Origin: Natrinema limicola JCM 13563
GTDB lineage: Archaea > Halobacteriota > Halobacteria > Halobacteriales > Natrialbaceae
Direction of reading: 5' to 3'
Assembly (NCBI RefSeq): GCF_000337475.1
Contig: NZ_AOIT01000049.1
Location: 1 to 64,000, forward strand
Length of the DNA: 64,000 nt
Below the pieces are notes generated by a model, which did not search any database, was not told the DNA's origin, and saw only the letters and a program-made list of their open reading frames with translations. Below are positions 45,946 through 54,665 of the stretch, in pieces. Made by a program: the position numbers and the translations under genes. Position 1 is the first letter of the stretch; every line of letters starts with the position of its first letter.

Positions 45946-47343
45946 TCAGTGGTGCTCGTGTGACTGGTCAGCATCCGAAATGTGCGGCGAGGTGTCCGCG
46001 AATTCGGCAGGCTCGTTCTCGAACGCGCGTTTACAGGTGCCCGAACAGAAGTAGTAGGTCTCGCCGTCGTACGTGGCGCTCGGGCCATCGTCATCGGTAC
46101 GCATCCCACACACTGGATCGCGGTACTGGCCGGGTGCGCCGAGCCCGCGGCGGTAGACGTACAGGAGAAAGCCGGACAGTGCGAACGCGACGAGGTTGAG
46201 ATAGAAGGTGTAGTCGACCGCGAAGTACGTCTGCTCGGTCGCCGTCTCGCCGCCAGCCAGGTTCGGGACGATGCCGAGCGCGTCGAAGAGCAGTTCCATC
46301 AGAAACCCGGTGAAGGCCATCGTCACGAAGAAGACGCCGAGGATGTAGAGCATGACCGCCCAGCCGTAGTACTTCCGGTAGACATTGAGAACCGGAATCG
46401 TGATGAGATCGGCGTAGACGAACGCGATGACACCAGCGAAGCTAATGCCGCCGCCCCAGAGCGCGACGGCGAACGGGACGTTGCCCATGCTCCCGACGAA
46501 ACTGATGACGGCGATCGCGACGCCCATGATCGCGTTTTCGGCGGTGATCAAGAGACTATCGCCCTCGAGGAACAGCGCGTTCCAGACCCACTGTGGGACG
46601 AACACGATCACGAACCCCGAAATGAGAAAGCCCGCGACGACGTCCGTCCAGATCATCGACCACTCCTTGCGGTACTGGTTCCCGAGTTTGTACCAGCCAC
46701 CCCACGAGCGGAGGTCGTCGTTCCACGTGCCGCTGCCCGCTGTCTGCTGCCGATAAGTCTCGAGACAGCCCTCGGAACAGAACTGCAGCGTCTCGCCGCC
46801 GTCAGTGACGATCGTGTGTTCGTCGGATCCCTCCATCCCACACGTCGGGTCCACCATGTCGCCGTGGTCGTGCTCGCGCTGGACGAGTTCCGCACGAACG
46901 TCGTCGAACAGCGTCTCCGGGAGGGTCAGCCGAACGATGAGCGCCATGACTGCGATAAGGACGAGTCCACCGAGCAGTTCCGCAACGAGGAACTCCCAAC
47001 CCAGCAGGATCAGGATCATCAGGCCGAGCTCGACGATGAGGTTCGTCGACGCGAACATGAACGCAAGGAAGTTCACTACGTGTGCGCCCTTTGCGAACAG
47101 CCCCTTGCCGATGGCGACCGCACCGAAGCTACAGCCGCTACTCGCCGCGCCGAACACCGTCGCCTTTGCGAGACTCGAGAGGTCGTCGTCCCCGAGCACC
47201 CGCGCCATTCGCTCCTTCGAGACGTACACCTGTACGAGGCTCGTAATCGTGAGCCCCATGATGATCGCCCAGGCTGCCGTCCAGAGGAACCCGAGCCCGA
47301 TCCGGAGTGACTCGAGAACTCCTTCGAGAGGTGTTACCACCAT
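45946..47343 (-). CDS. DUF318-type permease with two YHS/TRASH metal-binding modules
   Basis: 465 residues from ATG 47343. The permease part shows GFLWTAAWAIIMGLTITSLV and FGAASSGCSFGAVAIGKGLF (a cysteine, 71, in the conserved helix), and again SFVGSMGNVPFAVALWGGGI in the second half. Between the halves is a metal module DPTCGMEGSDEHT..FCSEGC (Cys168, 189, 193). A second, DPVCGMRTDDD..YYFCSGTC (Cys412, 433, 437), ends the protein before a HEHH tail. DUF318/SO_0444-type permeases are linked to metal resistance. The copper neighbours suggest Cu handling. It converges on copZ. Confidence 0.85.
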   Translation of the reverse strand: MVVTPLEGVLESLRIGLGFLWTAAWAIIMGLTITSLVQVYVSKERMARVLGDDDLSSLAKATVFGAASSGCSFGAVAIGKGLFAKGAHVVNFLAFMFASTNLIVELGLMILILLGWEFLVAELLGGLVLIAVMALIVRLTLPETLFDDVRAELVQREHDHGDMVDPTCGMEGSDEHTIVTDGGETLQFCSEGCLETYRQQTAGSGTWNDDLRSWGGWYKLGNQYRKEWSMIWTDVVAGFLISGFVIVFVPQWVWNALFLEGDSLLITAENAIMGVAIAVISFVGSMGNVPFAVALWGGGISFAGVIAFVYADLITIPVLNVYRKYYGWAVMLYILGVFFVTMAFTGFLMELLFDALGIVPNLAGGETATEQTYFAVDYTFYLNLVAFALSGFLLYVYRRGLGAPGQYRDPVCGMRTDDDGPSATYDGETYYFCSGTCKRAFENEPAEFADTSPHISDADQSHEHH

Positions 47344-47744
47344 ACATAGTCTATCGGATGGATCGGCTATTGCGGTTGCCCTTCGAAACACGGCGTCGCT
47401 ACCGTTTCGAGCGAGTGGGTCGAAAGTGATCGGACGGTCAGAGTTTGAATGTCAGCGCGAATCCGTGGCCGCTCGAGTTCTCGCCAGGTCGAGACAGCCC
47501 TCGCTCGCCCGACCCACTGTACCGACCAGACGCGACGCCCCCCACAGAACCGCGAGCACGCAGCGGACACCCGCGAATGTCAAGTTCAATGACTGACAGT
47601 TCGATCAGGACAGTCGGATCATGATGAACAAACGCCGTCGGCACACGGTCGCTCGCGGACATTGGATTCGAAGGGGGAACCGCATTGAGTCGGGAGACCG
47701 TATCTTCTCATGGAGACGGTCCGATCCGTCACCAGTGAGCCATC
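47344..47744. other. intergenic region upstream of the permease and SHOCT genes
   Basis: No convincing ORF. TCGAA-type motifs cluster at 47383-47430; GGGTCGAAAGTGAT (47417-47430) matches 11 of 14 bases of the copZ operator right arm and may be the permease control site. The rest shows no repeat or RNA structure I can support. Confidence 0.5.
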
Positions 47745-48122
47745 ATGGCAGCAAACACGACAGAGACACGACTCGTCACGATCGTCCTCATCGCCATCGG
47801 CGTCCTCGTTGTGCTGCCGATGGTCTTTATGGGGTTCGGAATGATGGGCTTCGGTCCGATGATGGGCGGCATGTGGGGCCACGGAACGTGGGGCGGTGGA
47901 ACGGCACCCGGCTGGCTGCCCCTCGCCAGCGTCCTGCTGCAACTGCTGTTCGTCGCCGCTATCGTCGGTGCCGGCTATCTGCTCTACCGAGTTGTTGCAG
48001 GCTCGAGCGACGGTTCCGATGGGGCACTCGAGGAACTTCGCCTCGCGTACGCCCGCGGCGAGTTGAGCGACGAGGAGTACGAACAGCGCCGGGAGACGCT
48101 CGAGCGGGATCGCTCACGCTGA
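47745..48122 (+). CDS. SHOCT-domain membrane protein
   Basis: 125 residues. Two membrane helices (TIVLIAIGVLVVLPMVFMGF and VLLQLLFVAAIVGAGYLLYR) flank a Gly/Met/His/Trp-rich loop (GMMGFGPMMGGMWGHGTWGG) that could bind copper. The C-terminus is a SHOCT domain (ALEELRLAYARGELSDEEYE). Such proteins are often in metal-resistance regions. Its 3' end overlaps the convergent zinc-ribbon gene by 9 bp. Confidence 0.85.
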   Translation: MAANTTETRLVTIVLIAIGVLVVLPMVFMGFGMMGFGPMMGGMWGHGTWGGGTAPGWLPLASVLLQLLFVAAIVGAGYLLYRVVAGSSDGSDGALEELRLAYARGELSDEEYEQRRETLERDRSR

Positions 48123-48389
48123 GGGCGACTCGCCAGCGTGTGACGTCTCCAGAGCCGTCCCGTCGCGTGGACAGTACTCGTACGCCGGATCACGTGTTTG
48201 GAACCCACAGACGGGACACGTTCGAACCGGTGGTTCCGATGACGTTCGTCCCGACCGACCGAACAGAAACGGAACGAAGGGAACGAACAGAAAGACCGCG
48301 ACCGTATTGAACCGCCACCAGAGGACGGCACTCACGAGGAGACTCACCAGCAGCCCCACCACAGCGGTTGCGGTTCGCGAACCGAGCAT
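48114..48389 (-). CDS. membrane-anchored zinc-ribbon-like protein
   Basis: 91 residues from ATG 48389. Two hydrophobic helices (ATAVVGLLVSLLVSAVLWWR and TVAVFLFVPFVPFLFG) lead to a cytoplasmic RTCPVCGFQTRDPAYEYCPRD knuckle with three cysteines and an Asp in the fourth ligand position. It resembles small haloarchaeal membrane-attached zinc ribbons; function unknown. Upstream in-frame codons look non-coding. Confidence 0.7.
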   Translation of the reverse strand: MLGSRTATAVVGLLVSLLVSAVLWWRFNTVAVFLFVPFVPFLFGRSGRTSSEPPVRTCPVCGFQTRDPAYEYCPRDGTALETSHAGESPSA

Positions 48390-48531
48390 ACGCCGGGCTA
48401 GGCACACGTCGATGAAAGGAACAGCGGTCGGCGTCACCGACCCGCGCCTCGAGCGTGACTGTCCAGTCGACGGTGGCGACCGTTTGCCCCGATGAAAAGA
48501 CAATTGCCCGCCGACACCCAAGAGCGGGCAT

Positions 48532-49392
48532 ATGCGAATCGCCGTTCCCAACAAGGGCCGCCTGCACGAGCCGACGATCGATCTCTTAGAGCGGGCGGGG
48601 CTCCATCTCGAGAACGGAGCCGACCGGAAACTCTACGCCGACACGGTCGATCCCGACGTCACTGTGCTGTTCGCCCGCGCGGCCGACATCCCGGAGTACG
48701 TCGCCGACGGCGCGGCCGACTTGGGCATCACTGGCTTCGATCAGGTCTGTGAGGCCCGCGTGGACAACGTCGAGGAGTTGCTCGACCTCGAGTTCGGACG
48801 CTGTCGGCTCGTCCTGGCAGCCCCCGAAGACGGGGACATCACGTCCGTCGACGATCTGGCGGGCAAGATCGTCGCCACCGAGTTCCCGAACATCACCGCC
48901 GATTTCTTTGCCGACACCGGCGTCGAACCCGACATCGTCGAGGTTTCGGGCGCGACGGAACTTACCCCCCACGTCGAGATGGCCGACGCCATCGTCGACA
49001 TCACGAGCACCGGCACCACGCTGAAGATGAACCGGCTGGCCATCGTCGACGAAGTCCTCTCGAGTTCGGTGCGGCTGTTCGGCCGTGACGACGTCGTAGA
49101 GGACCCGAAAATAGAAGAGGTCAGGACCGCGCTGTCCTCGGTCAAAGACGCCGAGGGCAAGCGCTACCTGATGATGAACGTGCCACGAGCCGAACTCGAC
49201 GACGTCCGCGACGTCATCCCAGGGCTTGGCGGACCGACGGTCATGGACATCGCCGATGAAATGGACGACGAAGGGAAGGTCGCGGTCCATGCCGTCGTCA
49301 ACGAGACGGACGTCTTCGAGACGATTACGGACGTCAAAGCGGCCGGCGCGAGCGATATTTTGGTGACCGAGATCGAGCGTCTGGTCGAGTAG
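48532..49392 (+). CDS. hisG: ATP phosphoribosyltransferase
   Basis: 286 residues, the long form with a C-terminal regulatory (ACT-like) domain. The family opening [20 protein letters not shown], the segment [20 protein letters not shown] and the PRPP loop in [15 protein letters not shown] are clear. The end ([20 protein letters not shown]) is the histidine-feedback domain. It catalyses the first step of histidine synthesis. No other his genes are in the window; scattered his genes are normal in haloarchaea. Confidence 0.96.
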   Translation: MRIAVPNKGRLHEPTIDLLERAGLHLENGADRKLYADTVDPDVTVLFARAADIPEYVADGAADLGITGFDQVCEARVDNVEELLDLEFGRCRLVLAAPEDGDITSVDDLAGKIVATEFPNITADFFADTGVEPDIVEVSGATELTPHVEMADAIVDITSTGTTLKMNRLAIVDEVLSSSVRLFGRDDVVEDPKIEEVRTALSSVKDAEGKRYLMMNVPRAELDDVRDVIPGLGGPTVMDIADEMDDEGKVAVHAVVNETDVFETITDVKAAGASDILVTEIERLVE

Positions 49393-49396
49393 GCCC

Positions 49397-49822
49397 CTAC
49401 TCGAGCCGGGCGGCGATCGGTTGCTCGGACGATTCGGAGTCGAGTTCGAGCAGGGATTCGAACGCCGATGCGTGTTCCCCCGGCGCGACGAGGTTTTGCG
49501 CCGGGTCATAGCGCACGATGTCGTGTTCCGCGAGCAGCGGCAGGTGCGTCCGACACAACGAGACGTGGATCCGCTGGCGAAGCTGGTGAATGGGCGTCCC
49601 GACTGTCGGATCGTATTCGGCGTCAGCAAGAGTCGCCACCAGCCGCCGGACCGAAACCGGCTCGTCGGCCGCAAGCACGCAGCGCAGTACCTCCCGACGG
49701 CGGTCATTATCGACGATGCGATCGATCGTCTCACGCGGAAGCGAACGACGGCCGAGAACGCCGTTGTTACCGAGCGGAAACCGGTCCGAAACGGCGAGCG
49801 ACCGATCTGAGTGGATCGTCAT
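49397..49822 (-). CDS. haloarchaeal HTH (DUF7344-type) protein
   Basis: 141 residues. A winged-helix-like core: LPRETIDRIVDNDRRREVLR, PVSVRRLVATLA and IHQLRQRIHVSLCRTHLPLLAEHDIVRYDP. This short HTH family is widespread and expanded in haloarchaea and presumably regulates transcription. Acidic C-terminus. The gene converges on hisG with 4 bp between stops. Confidence 0.82.
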   Translation of the reverse strand: MTIHSDRSLAVSDRFPLGNNGVLGRRSLPRETIDRIVDNDRRREVLRCVLAADEPVSVRRLVATLADAEYDPTVGTPIHQLRQRIHVSLCRTHLPLLAEHDIVRYDPAQNLVAPGEHASAFESLLELDSESSEQPIAARLE

Positions 49823-50252
49823 TGGCACGTGAGAGTCAGGGATCAGACACCGGATAAACGCGGTCGGTCGTTTCAGTGAATGTGGCCCGATTCAGGCGAG
49901 TCAGCCGCTCTACGGGCAGAATGAACGGTCGATAATTCGGATAAAGCGAGGGTTATTCAGAGTATTAGTGGTGAATCCGATAGGAACGACGTTCGTAAAC
50001 AGTCACGGGCGGCGATCTCTCGCTGCTCCAGATTCATCAGCACACAAGACGGTAACAGGACGAGACCGACGGCGGTCGATCATCGACGACACATCGCCGA
50101 GACTATCGACACGGGCTCGGATGGGACCGATCACAGCTGTCGCCCCGTGCCATCGGCGACAGCGACTCACGTGCGATCACGGGAGATTCCGTGATGGCCG
50201 GCAGCATGAACGAGCGGGCGCTGGTGGCGCCGATTCGAGTGACCCGACGGCG
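49823..50252. other. intergenic region between DUF7344 gene and tbp
   Basis: No supported gene. It contains the second family III repeat (50153-50178). In one frame 50191-50230 reads MMAGSMNERALVAP, faintly like an ABC signature, but too short to call. Confidence 0.5.
50153..50178. repeat. short dispersed repeat, family III copy
   Basis: 26 bp identical at 24 positions to 13946-13971. Similarity weakens beyond, but CCGTG and CCGxCAGxAT recur at the same spacing as in the other copy. Confidence 0.45.
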
Positions 50253-50813
50253 TTACTCGAGCAGCCCCAGATCCTCGAGGCGGGAGACGATCTTGTCGAC
50301 GGCGTGTTCGGCGTCTTCGGGCTTTTTCCCGCCGGTGATGACGAGTTTGCCCGACCCGAACAGCAGGGCGACGACTTCGGGTTCGTCGAGGCGGTAGACG
50401 AGCCCCGGGAACTGCTCGGGTTCGTACTCGATGTTCTCTAAGCCAAGCCCGATGGCGATCGCGTTCAGGTTGAGATTGCGGCCCAGATCTGCCGAGGTGA
50501 CGATGTTCTGGACGACGATCTCCGGGTCTTCGTTGACCTGAATCTGGAGTTCACGAAGTTTGTCGAAGACGATCCGCAGGCTCTCGTGGACGTCGTCGGT
50601 GCTTTTCGCGCCGGTACAGACGATCTTCCCCGATCGGAAGATCAACGCGGCGGATTTTGGATTCTGGGTTCGGTAGACGAGACCGGGGAACTGCTCGGGG
50701 TCGTAATCGGCACCCTCGAGGTCCATCGCGACGCTCTGGAGATCGAGTTCCTGTCCAATACCGGTCGACGCCACCACGTTTTCGATGTTGATGGTGTCCT
50801 TCGGATCCGTCAT
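50253..50813 (-). CDS. tbp: TATA-box-binding protein
   Basis: 186 residues, two direct TBP repeats: INIENVVASTGIGQELDLQS with FPGLVYRTQNPKSAALIFRS, and VVQNIVTSADLGRNLNLNAI with FPGLVYRLDEPEVVALLFGS. Acidic surface typical of halophiles. Haloarchaea encode several TBPs; this is a complete copy with its own strong TATA box, so autoregulation is possible. Confidence 0.98.
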   Translation of the reverse strand: MTDPKDTINIENVVASTGIGQELDLQSVAMDLEGADYDPEQFPGLVYRTQNPKSAALIFRSGKIVCTGAKSTDDVHESLRIVFDKLRELQIQVNEDPEIVVQNIVTSADLGRNLNLNAIAIGLGLENIEYEPEQFPGLVYRLDEPEVVALLFGSGKLVITGGKKPEDAEHAVDKIVSRLEDLGLLE

Positions 50814-50840
50814 TAGTCGCTTAAAAAGACGTATTTAAGG

Positions 50841-50848
50841 TTTATAAA
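50841..50848 (-). promoter_or_regulatory. TATA box of tbp
   Basis: TTTATAAA at 50841-50848, 28-35 bp upstream of the tbp ATG, predicts a leaderless or nearly leaderless transcript. Confidence 0.7.
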
Positions 50849-50942
50849 GGTTGGTGCCGCCACCTGATATATCCGGTTTATACGACCGGTATCGAGCGGA
50901 GAAAACGGCAGCCTCATACGCGAGGGACGGCCACCAACGACC

Positions 50943-52040
50943 GTGTACCTGCTCGAGTTAGGCGGTGAGGACGATGCGTTCGCGGCCCGCGAAGCGGAAA
51001 GTGCCGCGACCGGCGTCGACCGGATCGCACCCGGCCTCGCCGTCGCCGACGCGATCGTTCCCGCACACGTTCGCGGGCTCGCCTACACCCATCGTGCCAG
51101 CGAACTCGTTGGCCGAGGTGACGCCGATCTCGCGAGCGCACGCGCCATCCTCGAGGCCGCTGCGATCGACCGGGAAGGGACGGTCGCAGTGCGTGCGACC
51201 GACGTCCACGGCACCAGCGGCGTAAGCACCGAGCACGCGGAACGCGAACTGGGACAAGTACTGGTCGATCGCGGCTTTGCGGTGGATCTCGACGACCCCG
51301 ACCACTGTCTGCGGGCCGTCTTTGCTGCGGGGCCACTCGAGAAGAGCAACGACGACGGCGTGCTCGAGTCGCTCGAGGATAACGGCGACGCCCCTACGGG
51401 AAAGGAGGTCTCCGTCTGTGCGCTGGGTTGGCTCGAAGCCGAGAGCGTCCGCGATTTTGGGACGCGTGCCCCGACGGACAAGCCCTTTTTCCAGCCCGGC
51501 AGCATGGATCCCCTGCTCGCACGCGCCGTTGCGAACATCGCCGGCGCACGACCGGGGGCGACGATTCTGGACCCGATGTGTGGCACCGGCGGCGTGCTCG
51601 TCGAGGCCGGCCTCGTCGGTGCGGACGCGATCGGGACCGACGCGCAGGCGAAGATGGCCGACGGCGCGCGGACGAACCTCCGGCACTTCCTCGAGCGCGA
51701 CGAGCCCTCGCCGACCGGCTGCGACCGCGGAACCTGGCACGTCGGCCGCGGCGACGCGACCCGACTGCCGCTGGTCGACAATGCGGTCGACGGCGTCGTC
51801 TTCGACGCCCCCTACGGCCGCCAGTCGAAGATCGATACCCACCGGCTCGAGGACCTCGTTGCGGGTGCCCTCGCCGAAGCGCGGCGGGTGGCCCCGCGAG
51901 CGGTCGTCGTCGCGGACCGGTCGTGGGCGAGTGAGGCGCGAACGGCCGGCTGGGAGATCGAGTCGGCCTTCGAGCGCCGCGTGCATCGCTCGCTGACGCG
52001 GTACGTGATGGTACTCGAGGAAGCAGGCCGGTGTCAGTAG
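50943..52040 (+). CDS. trmG10: tRNA (guanine10-N2)-dimethyltransferase
   Basis: 365 residues from GTG 50943. An N-terminal THUMP region binds tRNA, followed by a Rossmann methyltransferase with FFQPGSMDPLLARA, SAM motif ILDPMCGTGGVLVEA and the catalytic D-x-P-Y variant VVFDAPYGRQSK. It forms N2-methyl or dimethylguanosine at position 10 of tRNA. A TTTATAC element lies at about 50877. It overlaps the convergent thioesterase by 7 bp. Confidence 0.92.
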   Translation: MYLLELGGEDDAFAAREAESAATGVDRIAPGLAVADAIVPAHVRGLAYTHRASELVGRGDADLASARAILEAAAIDREGTVAVRATDVHGTSGVSTEHAERELGQVLVDRGFAVDLDDPDHCLRAVFAAGPLEKSNDDGVLESLEDNGDAPTGKEVSVCALGWLEAESVRDFGTRAPTDKPFFQPGSMDPLLARAVANIAGARPGATILDPMCGTGGVLVEAGLVGADAIGTDAQAKMADGARTNLRHFLERDEPSPTGCDRGTWHVGRGDATRLPLVDNAVDGVVFDAPYGRQSKIDTHRLEDLVAGALAEARRVAPRAVVVADRSWASEARTAGWEIESAFERRVHRSLTRYVMVLEEAGRCQ

Positions 52041-52471
52041 TCGGCCTCGAGCGCGCGCTTTCTGAGTCGCTCACCCTCGTCCGTTTCGACGGTGAGATCG
52101 GGAACCTGAACCGGTGAGCCGTCCTCGTTGATCGCGACGAAGGTGAACGAGGATTCGGTCGTCTTTTCAGTCTCGCCGGTTCGTGGATTCTCGCGTTTGG
52201 CCCGTAATGCGACGTGGACGCTCGTTTTCCCCGCGTCGTAGACGTAGGCCTCGACCAGTGCCGTGTCGCCGATCTGGATCGGGCGTTCGAACGCGAGGCT
52301 GTTGACCTGTGCGGTGACGCAGGTCTCACCGGCGAACCGCATCGCTGCCATGCCGGCGAGCTCGTCGAGCCACTTCATCAGGTTGCCGCCGTGGAGCGTG
52401 CCGTTGCTGTTTGCGTGGTTTGGCTGCACGCGAAAGCGATTCTCGATGTGCGTCTCACGAACCGTTGGCAT
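52034..52471 (-). CDS. hotdog-fold acyl-CoA thioesterase
   Basis: 145 residues. The signature of the YciA/BFIT-type acyl-CoA hydrolases is present: NHANSNGTLHGGNLMKWLDE with the catalytic Asp/Asn pair, then AGMAAMRFAGETCVTAQVNS. It hydrolyses fatty acyl-CoA; the chain-length preference cannot be predicted. Convergent overlap with trmG10. Confidence 0.9.
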   Translation of the reverse strand: MPTVRETHIENRFRVQPNHANSNGTLHGGNLMKWLDELAGMAAMRFAGETCVTAQVNSLAFERPIQIGDTALVEAYVYDAGKTSVHVALRAKRENPRTGETEKTTESSFTFVAINEDGSPVQVPDLTVETDEGERLRKRALEADY

Positions 52472-52520
52472 ACAGCGTGTTCACCCACAGCGCGGAGAAA
52501 GGTGCTTCGGTCGTGCTGTT

Positions 52521-53528
52521 CTAGTTGGCGTCGCGACCCAGTTCGGCCAACAGATGCGAAACGTGAATCCGGTCGCTGGTTCCTTCGTGGAGTTCGAACT
52601 CGACATCGGCGGCGAGCCGGTGGATTCGGGCTAACTGTGGGCCCTGGTAGCGCTTGCGGGCCACGCCGAGGATCGACTCGAGCACCTCGGTACCGTCGAG
52701 GCCCTCATCGACGAGCAGGTCGTCGAGCGTCGACCGAGCGTCGGTGAACGCGCCGGCCTCGGCGTCGTCGAGCATCGACTCGATCTCGTCTTCGAGGCCG
52801 ACGTCGCCGAGCGTCTCGTAGGCCGCACTCATCGTGAGTTCGCCTTCGTCCTCGACGGTCGTCTGGGCCGCCAGGATCGCCTGCCGGAGGTTGCCGTCCG
52901 CGTAGCCGGCGACGAACTCGAGGCCGTCGGCGTCGTACTCGACGCCCTCGCGCTCGACGATCCGCTCGAGGACGGTCACGAGTTCGTCGCTGGTCGGCGA
53001 GCGAAACGAGACGGGGAAACATCGCGAGCGGATCGGTGGGATGAGCTTGGTGGGCTGGCGCGTCGCGACGATGAATTGGGTCGTCCGATGGTGTTGTTCC
53101 ATGATCCGGCGCAACGCCTGCTGGAAGTCCTCGCGGACGTTCTCAGCGTTGTCGAGTAAGATCGTGGTGTACCCACCCGAGACGGGCGCGTAGCTCGCGG
53201 ATTCCTTGAGGACGTGGTTGATCATGTCCCGTTTGGACAGCGACGAGCGGCCGACGAGGAAGTGCTCGAACCGGGGGTCGTTCTTGATCTCGGTTTTGGT
53301 CCGGCCGAAGAAGTCGGCGACGTTGATCTCGACGAAGTCGTTGTCCGGATCGTCGTGAGCCTCACGGGCCAGTGCGCGCGCTGCGGCCGTCTTCCCGCTT
53401 CCCGGCGGCCCCTGCAGGAGGAGATTCAGTGGCTCCTCGACGGCTCGCTGTAGGTACTCGCGAGCGTCGTCCTGTGGCAACTCGGCCAGCTCCGGGGCGT
53501 GGGTTTCGGTCCACAGCGGCGCGTCCAT
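52521..53528 (-). CDS. rfcC: replication factor C small-subunit paralogue
   Basis: 335 residues, an AAA+ clamp-loader subunit. Walker A GPPGSGKT is at 40-47, the Walker B segment reads ILLDNAE (125-130) in place of the usual LDEAD, and the arginine-finger SRC motif is RSRCF (168-172). The helical collar follows. Haloarchaea have two RfcS paralogues; the altered Walker B suggests the subunit with reduced or altered ATPase. It loads PCNA, encoded at 23305. The gene symbol follows common haloarchaeal naming. Confidence 0.9.
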   Translation of the reverse strand: MDAPLWTETHAPELAELPQDDAREYLQRAVEEPLNLLLQGPPGSGKTAAARALAREAHDDPDNDFVEINVADFFGRTKTEIKNDPRFEHFLVGRSSLSKRDMINHVLKESASYAPVSGGYTTILLDNAENVREDFQQALRRIMEQHHRTTQFIVATRQPTKLIPPIRSRCFPVSFRSPTSDELVTVLERIVEREGVEYDADGLEFVAGYADGNLRQAILAAQTTVEDEGELTMSAAYETLGDVGLEDEIESMLDDAEAGAFTDARSTLDDLLVDEGLDGTEVLESILGVARKRYQGPQLARIHRLAADVEFELHEGTSDRIHVSHLLAELGRDAN

Positions 53529-53567
53529 CGCCAGCGAGTAGGGTCGGGCCGGGTAAGAATCGGTCGA

Positions 53568-54665
53568 TTACTCCTCGCCGTCACCGGGCTCGTCCGCCAC
53601 GGCCCCGAACGTGAACACCGTCTGTACTGGCTCGCCGCTGGACTCGATCGGGGTGGCCGCGTCGACGGTGTCCGGGGTACCTGCATAGAGAGTCGCCGTC
53701 AGTTCGTCGTCTGCGGCGATCGACGTGTCGGCCGGCAGGTCGATTGTGACGTTTCCATGCTCGCCGGGGTCGAGTCGCTCGCTCGTCCCGAGGACCGTCC
53801 CATCGCGCTCGAGGGCGACGAATCCCTCCTCGGGAGTCGCCGCAGAGACCGTCACGCTGTCGTTGCTCGCAGCGTCGACCGCGACGACCGGGTCGGTGTG
53901 GAACTCGAGGTCGATCCGACCGAGTTCGCCATCGTCCTCGGTGTAGACGCCGATCGACTGGTTACCGGCTGGTGCACCGTTCGTCTCCACCTCGAAGGTC
54001 ACGTTCCGGACTTCGCCGCTCTCGAGTTCGAACACCTGTCGGGCGAAGACGGCCCCGCCGATTCGAACCTCGACCGGTTGTTGGGCCTGGAACGTCGTCG
54101 GGTTGCGGATCTGGGCGCTCACGGAGATCGTCTCGTTCGTGGTCGCCGCCGATGGCGCGTCGATCGAGTCGACGACGAACGAATTACTGACCCCGCTGTC
54201 GCCGCTTAACACCGTCGCGGTGTCGCTGACCGGGAACCCGTCCTCCAGGTACGGTTGATCCTCCTCACCGTCCGTGGCCTCGTAGGCATAGCCCGCTTGC
54301 CCGGAAGTATCCTGATGGACCGTCGCGGTAAGCTGTCCGACGAGATCACGGCTCGCGCCGTCCTCGCGCTCGATGGTCACGTTCTCGTGTGTGCCGGCCT
54401 CGAGCCGATCTGAAACGGCAAGCGGCTGGTCACTGCCGTCGGTGATGACGACGTAGCCGCCGTCCGAAAGCGTCACGTCCTGGATGGTGACGCTGGTGCC
54501 GTTGCCCCGCTGGTCGTCGAACGTGATCGATGCCTCCGGCTGTTCCTCGACGCCGAAGATGGCGGGTGCCTGACCGACGAGGATCCCGGCCGCGATGACG
54601 ATCGCGATCGCGATCACGATGGCACCGATCTGCTTGAGCGTCCCGAACGTCGCTCTCGAGCTCAT
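53568..54665 (-). CDS. secreted/anchored beta-domain surface protein (DUF7282-like repeats)
   Basis: 365 residues from ATG 54665. A hydrophobic N-terminal segment (IGAIVIAIAIVIAAGILVG) is a signal anchor. Two similar beta-domains of about 110 residues occur at each end: VTIQDVTLSDGGYVVITDGS with RLEAGTHENVTIER, and VTVSAATPEEGFVALERDGT with RLDPGEHGNVTIDL. A CARDB-like domain lies between (SAQIRNPTTFQAQQPVEVRI). The repeats match haloarchaeal DUF7282-type surface modules. No C-terminal anchor. Probably exposed on the cell surface. Confidence 0.8.
   Translation of the reverse strand: MSSRATFGTLKQIGAIVIAIAIVIAAGILVGQAPAIFGVEEQPEASITFDDQRGNGTSVTIQDVTLSDGGYVVITDGSDQPLAVSDRLEAGTHENVTIEREDGASRDLVGQLTATVHQDTSGQAGYAYEATDGEEDQPYLEDGFPVSDTATVLSGDSGVSNSFVVDSIDAPSAATTNETISVSAQIRNPTTFQAQQPVEVRIGGAVFARQVFELESGEVRNVTFEVETNGAPAGNQSIGVYTEDDGELGRIDLEFHTDPVVAVDAASNDSVTVSAATPEEGFVALERDGTVLGTSERLDPGEHGNVTIDLPADTSIAADDELTATLYAGTPDTVDAATPIESSGEPVQTVFTFGAVADEPGDGEE

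Noticed and set aside
47438-47662. Possible 74-aa gene on the minus strand
   Set aside because: The translation has no halophile-like acidity or motif and overlaps the candidate control region of the permease.
50191-50397. Possible ABC-ATPase fragment (MMAGSMNERALVAP)
   Set aside because: Only about 12 residues resemble an ABC signature and the stretch overlaps a repeat; not enough to call.
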